Part shown: positions 62,530-64,000 of the stretch, piece after piece | How the letters are laid out: every line of letters starts with the position of its first letter | Numbering within the stretch: the stretch's first letter is position 1 | Assembly (NCBI RefSeq): GCF_001027745.1 | Contig: NZ_LECU01000004.1 | Span: forward strand, 558,001-622,000 | Direction of reading: 5' to 3' | Origin: Pedobacter sp. BMA | Lineage (GTDB): Bacteria; Bacteroidota; Bacteroidia; Sphingobacteriales; Sphingobacteriaceae | Length of the DNA: 64,000 nucleotides | Program-made: the position numbers and the translations under genes | Notes under the pieces: model-generated | The model's input: the letters and a program-made list of their open reading frames with translations, nothing else | What the model was told of the DNA's origin: nothing | The model's database searches: none

Positions 62530-64000
62530 TTAAAACTTTGCCGCTTCACCAGCCTTGGGTAAAGCTTTTATTATAAATTCCCGGATATGGGCATTTGCAG
62601 TTTTCAGGTCGTCTTTCCTTAAGTACATCATGTGTCCGCTGCGATAACCCTCCCAACTCATCCGATCCTTCAGTTTCCCCGCAGCATCCAGTTGCCACAT
62701 GCTGTATTTCGCATTGAAATAATCGCAGGCACCATCATAATAGCCCGATTGAACCAGCAAATGCAGGTATGGATTTTGCGCCATAGCCTGACGCAAATTG
62801 TCTCCGGTATTGTTACCAGAGTTATCCCAGGGGTAAACGGAGCCGAACATGTTGTATTTCAAATCAGTTTTATAATTCAGCTCATTGCGAATGTACATAT
62901 TAATAGCAGGGGTAAAAGAATGTAGCCAGGAGGTTAGTTCCGCGTTGTAGTCGGGTCCTTCGCCTGCACTCATTTTATCTATCCCGCGATACCTCGAATC
63001 CAAACGACCTACAGTAAAACCCTTATCTCTCATCAGTTCCTTCCAGAAAAAATCTGTTGGAACATTCAGGTTGTAATCCAGTACCACTTTCTCTGATAAT
63101 CCTGAATAACGGGCCATTTTGGAGGCAATCAGTTTCTTCTTGTCAGTACTCAACATCCCGCCCTGCGAAATAGCAGGAATCAATTCATTTATGGTGAAGG
63201 TTTCCACTTCAGGGAGCATAGCGGTCAGATCTTTGGACTGTAAATCCTGAGGCAGTGCTTTATGGTACCATGCGGTCGCGGCAAAATAAGGTAATCTCAA
63301 AGCAGCCTCTACGGACCCTCCCCGCTCTATACCAAGCTCAGTTGGAGATACCAGCACAACCCCATTCAAATACATCCACTGGCTGTTTTGCAGTTCAAGC
63401 GCCAAACCTGACACGCGTGTTGTACCATAGCTTTCACCAATTAAAAATTTTGGCGAAGCCCAACGGTTATTCCTCGTTACAAATGTATTGATCCACTCAG
63501 CAAGATATTTGATATCTGCACGCACACCAAAAAATTTATCTTTCGGAATATCCTTATTTACGGCACGCGAATAACCGGTATTTACCGGATCGATATACAC
63601 AATATCGGCGACGTCTAAAATCGAATAGGGATTTTCCTTATAACCATAAGGCTGAACAGGGTATCCCTCGTCGTCAATTTTCAATACAACCGGACCAGTG
63701 TAAGCAATGTGCATCCATACCGAGGCAGATCCCGGACCACCGTTAAAAGAAATAACTAATGGACGTTGATCCCGGTTCGATACATCACTACGCTCATAAT
63801 AGGTGTAAAATAATCCCGCTATGGCTTTACCTTCTTCATCCCAAACCGGTAAGGTTCCGGTTGTAGCTTTGTAGGGAACAGATTTCCCATTAATATTGAC
63901 CGAATGATTAGTAACTACGGTGCTTTCCACCTTTATTGTGCGCTCATTAACGGCAGGTTTGGTTTCGTCCTTTACCGTTACGGGCAGAGTTGCGGCTATT
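62530..64000 (-). CDS. S10-family serine carboxypeptidase (5' end beyond window)
   Basis: The reading frame is open to the window edge; a GTG at 63930 is not taken as the start because the coding frame continues upstream (with a Thr/Val/Pro-rich linker) where a signal peptide should follow. The S10 marks are complete: SFNGGPGSASVWMH (oxyanion hole), FLIGESYGTTR (nucleophile Ser), SGYYDGACDYF (Asp) and YRSGHMMYL (His). It removes C-terminal residues from peptides, probably in the periplasm or outside. Insert helices resemble those of other Bacteroidota S10 proteins. Confidence 0.93.
   Translation of the reverse strand, partial: IAATLPVTVKDETKPAVNERTIKVESTVVTNHSVNINGKSVPYKATTGTLPVWDEEGKAIAGLFYTYYERSDVSNRDQRPLVISFNGGPGSASVWMHIAYTGPVVLKIDDEGYPVQPYGYKENPYSILDVADIVYIDPVNTGYSRAVNKDIPKDKFFGVRADIKYLAEWINTFVTRNNRWASPKFLIGESYGTTRVSGLALELQNSQWMYLNGVVLVSPTELGIERGGSVEAALRLPYFAATAWYHKALPQDLQSKDLTAMLPEVETFTINELIPAISQGGMLSTDKKKLIASKMARYSGLSEKVVLDYNLNVPTDFFWKELMRDKGFTVGRLDSRYRGIDKMSAGEGPDYNAELTSWLHSFTPAINMYIRNELNYKTDLKYNMFGSVYPWDNSGNNTGDNLRQAMAQNPYLHLLVQSGYYDGACDYFNAKYSMWQLDAAGKLKDRMSWEGYRSGHMMYLRKDDLKTANAHIREFIIKALPKAGEAAKF

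Noticed and set aside
63930..63930. GTG at 63930 as the start of the S10 peptidase
   Set aside because: The same frame continues to the window edge, and S10 proteins of this type need a signal peptide further upstream.
1..64000. CRISPR arrays, insertion sequences, integrase or attachment sites, prophage genes
   Set aside because: No regularly spaced repeats, transposase-like proteins or phage structural genes were found.

Overview
The window is a 64 kb stretch of chromosome from a Bacteroidota bacterium, most like Pedobacter or a close relative in Sphingobacteriaceae. The reasons are a SusC-type receptor with an STN domain next to a FecR and an ECF sigma factor; an alternative complex III (Act) cluster joined to an A-type cytochrome oxidase; a recF-DUF721 pair; tandem DUF2723 proteins; AT-leaning DNA; almost no Shine-Dalgarno sequences; and many -7 boxes of the Bacteroidota form TAnnTTTG. 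I see no prophage, insertion sequence, CRISPR array or classical defence locus. Most of the window is core chromosome.

Layout. 1-4124 (minus): 5' part of a SusC/TonB receptor, its FecR anti-sigma factor and the ECF sigma factor, a cell-surface signalling trio. 4312-20850 (minus): one run of respiratory genes, actABCDEF, oxidase subunits II and I, heme A and heme O synthases, two subunit III-like proteins, subunit IV, a Sco-like protein and DUF420. A promoter-like site lies in front and a terminator behind. Act passes quinol electrons to cytochrome c domains and the oxidase reduces O2; the assembly genes sit in the same unit. 21104-28000: a deoxyhypusine-synthase-like protein, an outer-membrane barrel, a methyltransferase/DUF1345 pair, a SirB1-type protein, a GH18 chitinase and an esterase. 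27947-29021 (minus): prfB with its programmed frameshift. 29301-33408: a beta-propeller/outer-membrane receptor pair. 33450-43324: an M20 amidohydrolase, pgi, two M16 peptidases, YiaA, a glutamine amidotransferase, a GH20 hexosaminidase and a CYTH protein. 43434-50308: three FKBP isomerases, NrnA, ndk, a small lipoprotein, DUF721, recF and a hypothetical gene. 50429-53601: a TPR protein, pth, rplY, prs and tRNA-Gln. 53806-60101: two DUF2723 GT-C membrane proteins. 60192-64000: a hypothetical protein, accA and the 3' part of an S10 serine carboxypeptidase.

Points most worth a second look: the Sco protein encoded in the oxidase operon has no cysteine at all and has lost the copper-ligand histidine; the deoxyhypusine-synthase homologue has glycine where the catalytic lysine should be; prfB and pth both have a perfect -7 box exactly four bases before the ATG, which predicts leaderless mRNAs; the two DUF2723 paralogues use visibly different synonymous codons; and both lipoprotein FKBPs seem to carry a second, degenerate FKBP domain. 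I did not find a wholly new multi-gene system. The nearest candidates are the propeller/receptor pair and the uncharacterised genes listed below.
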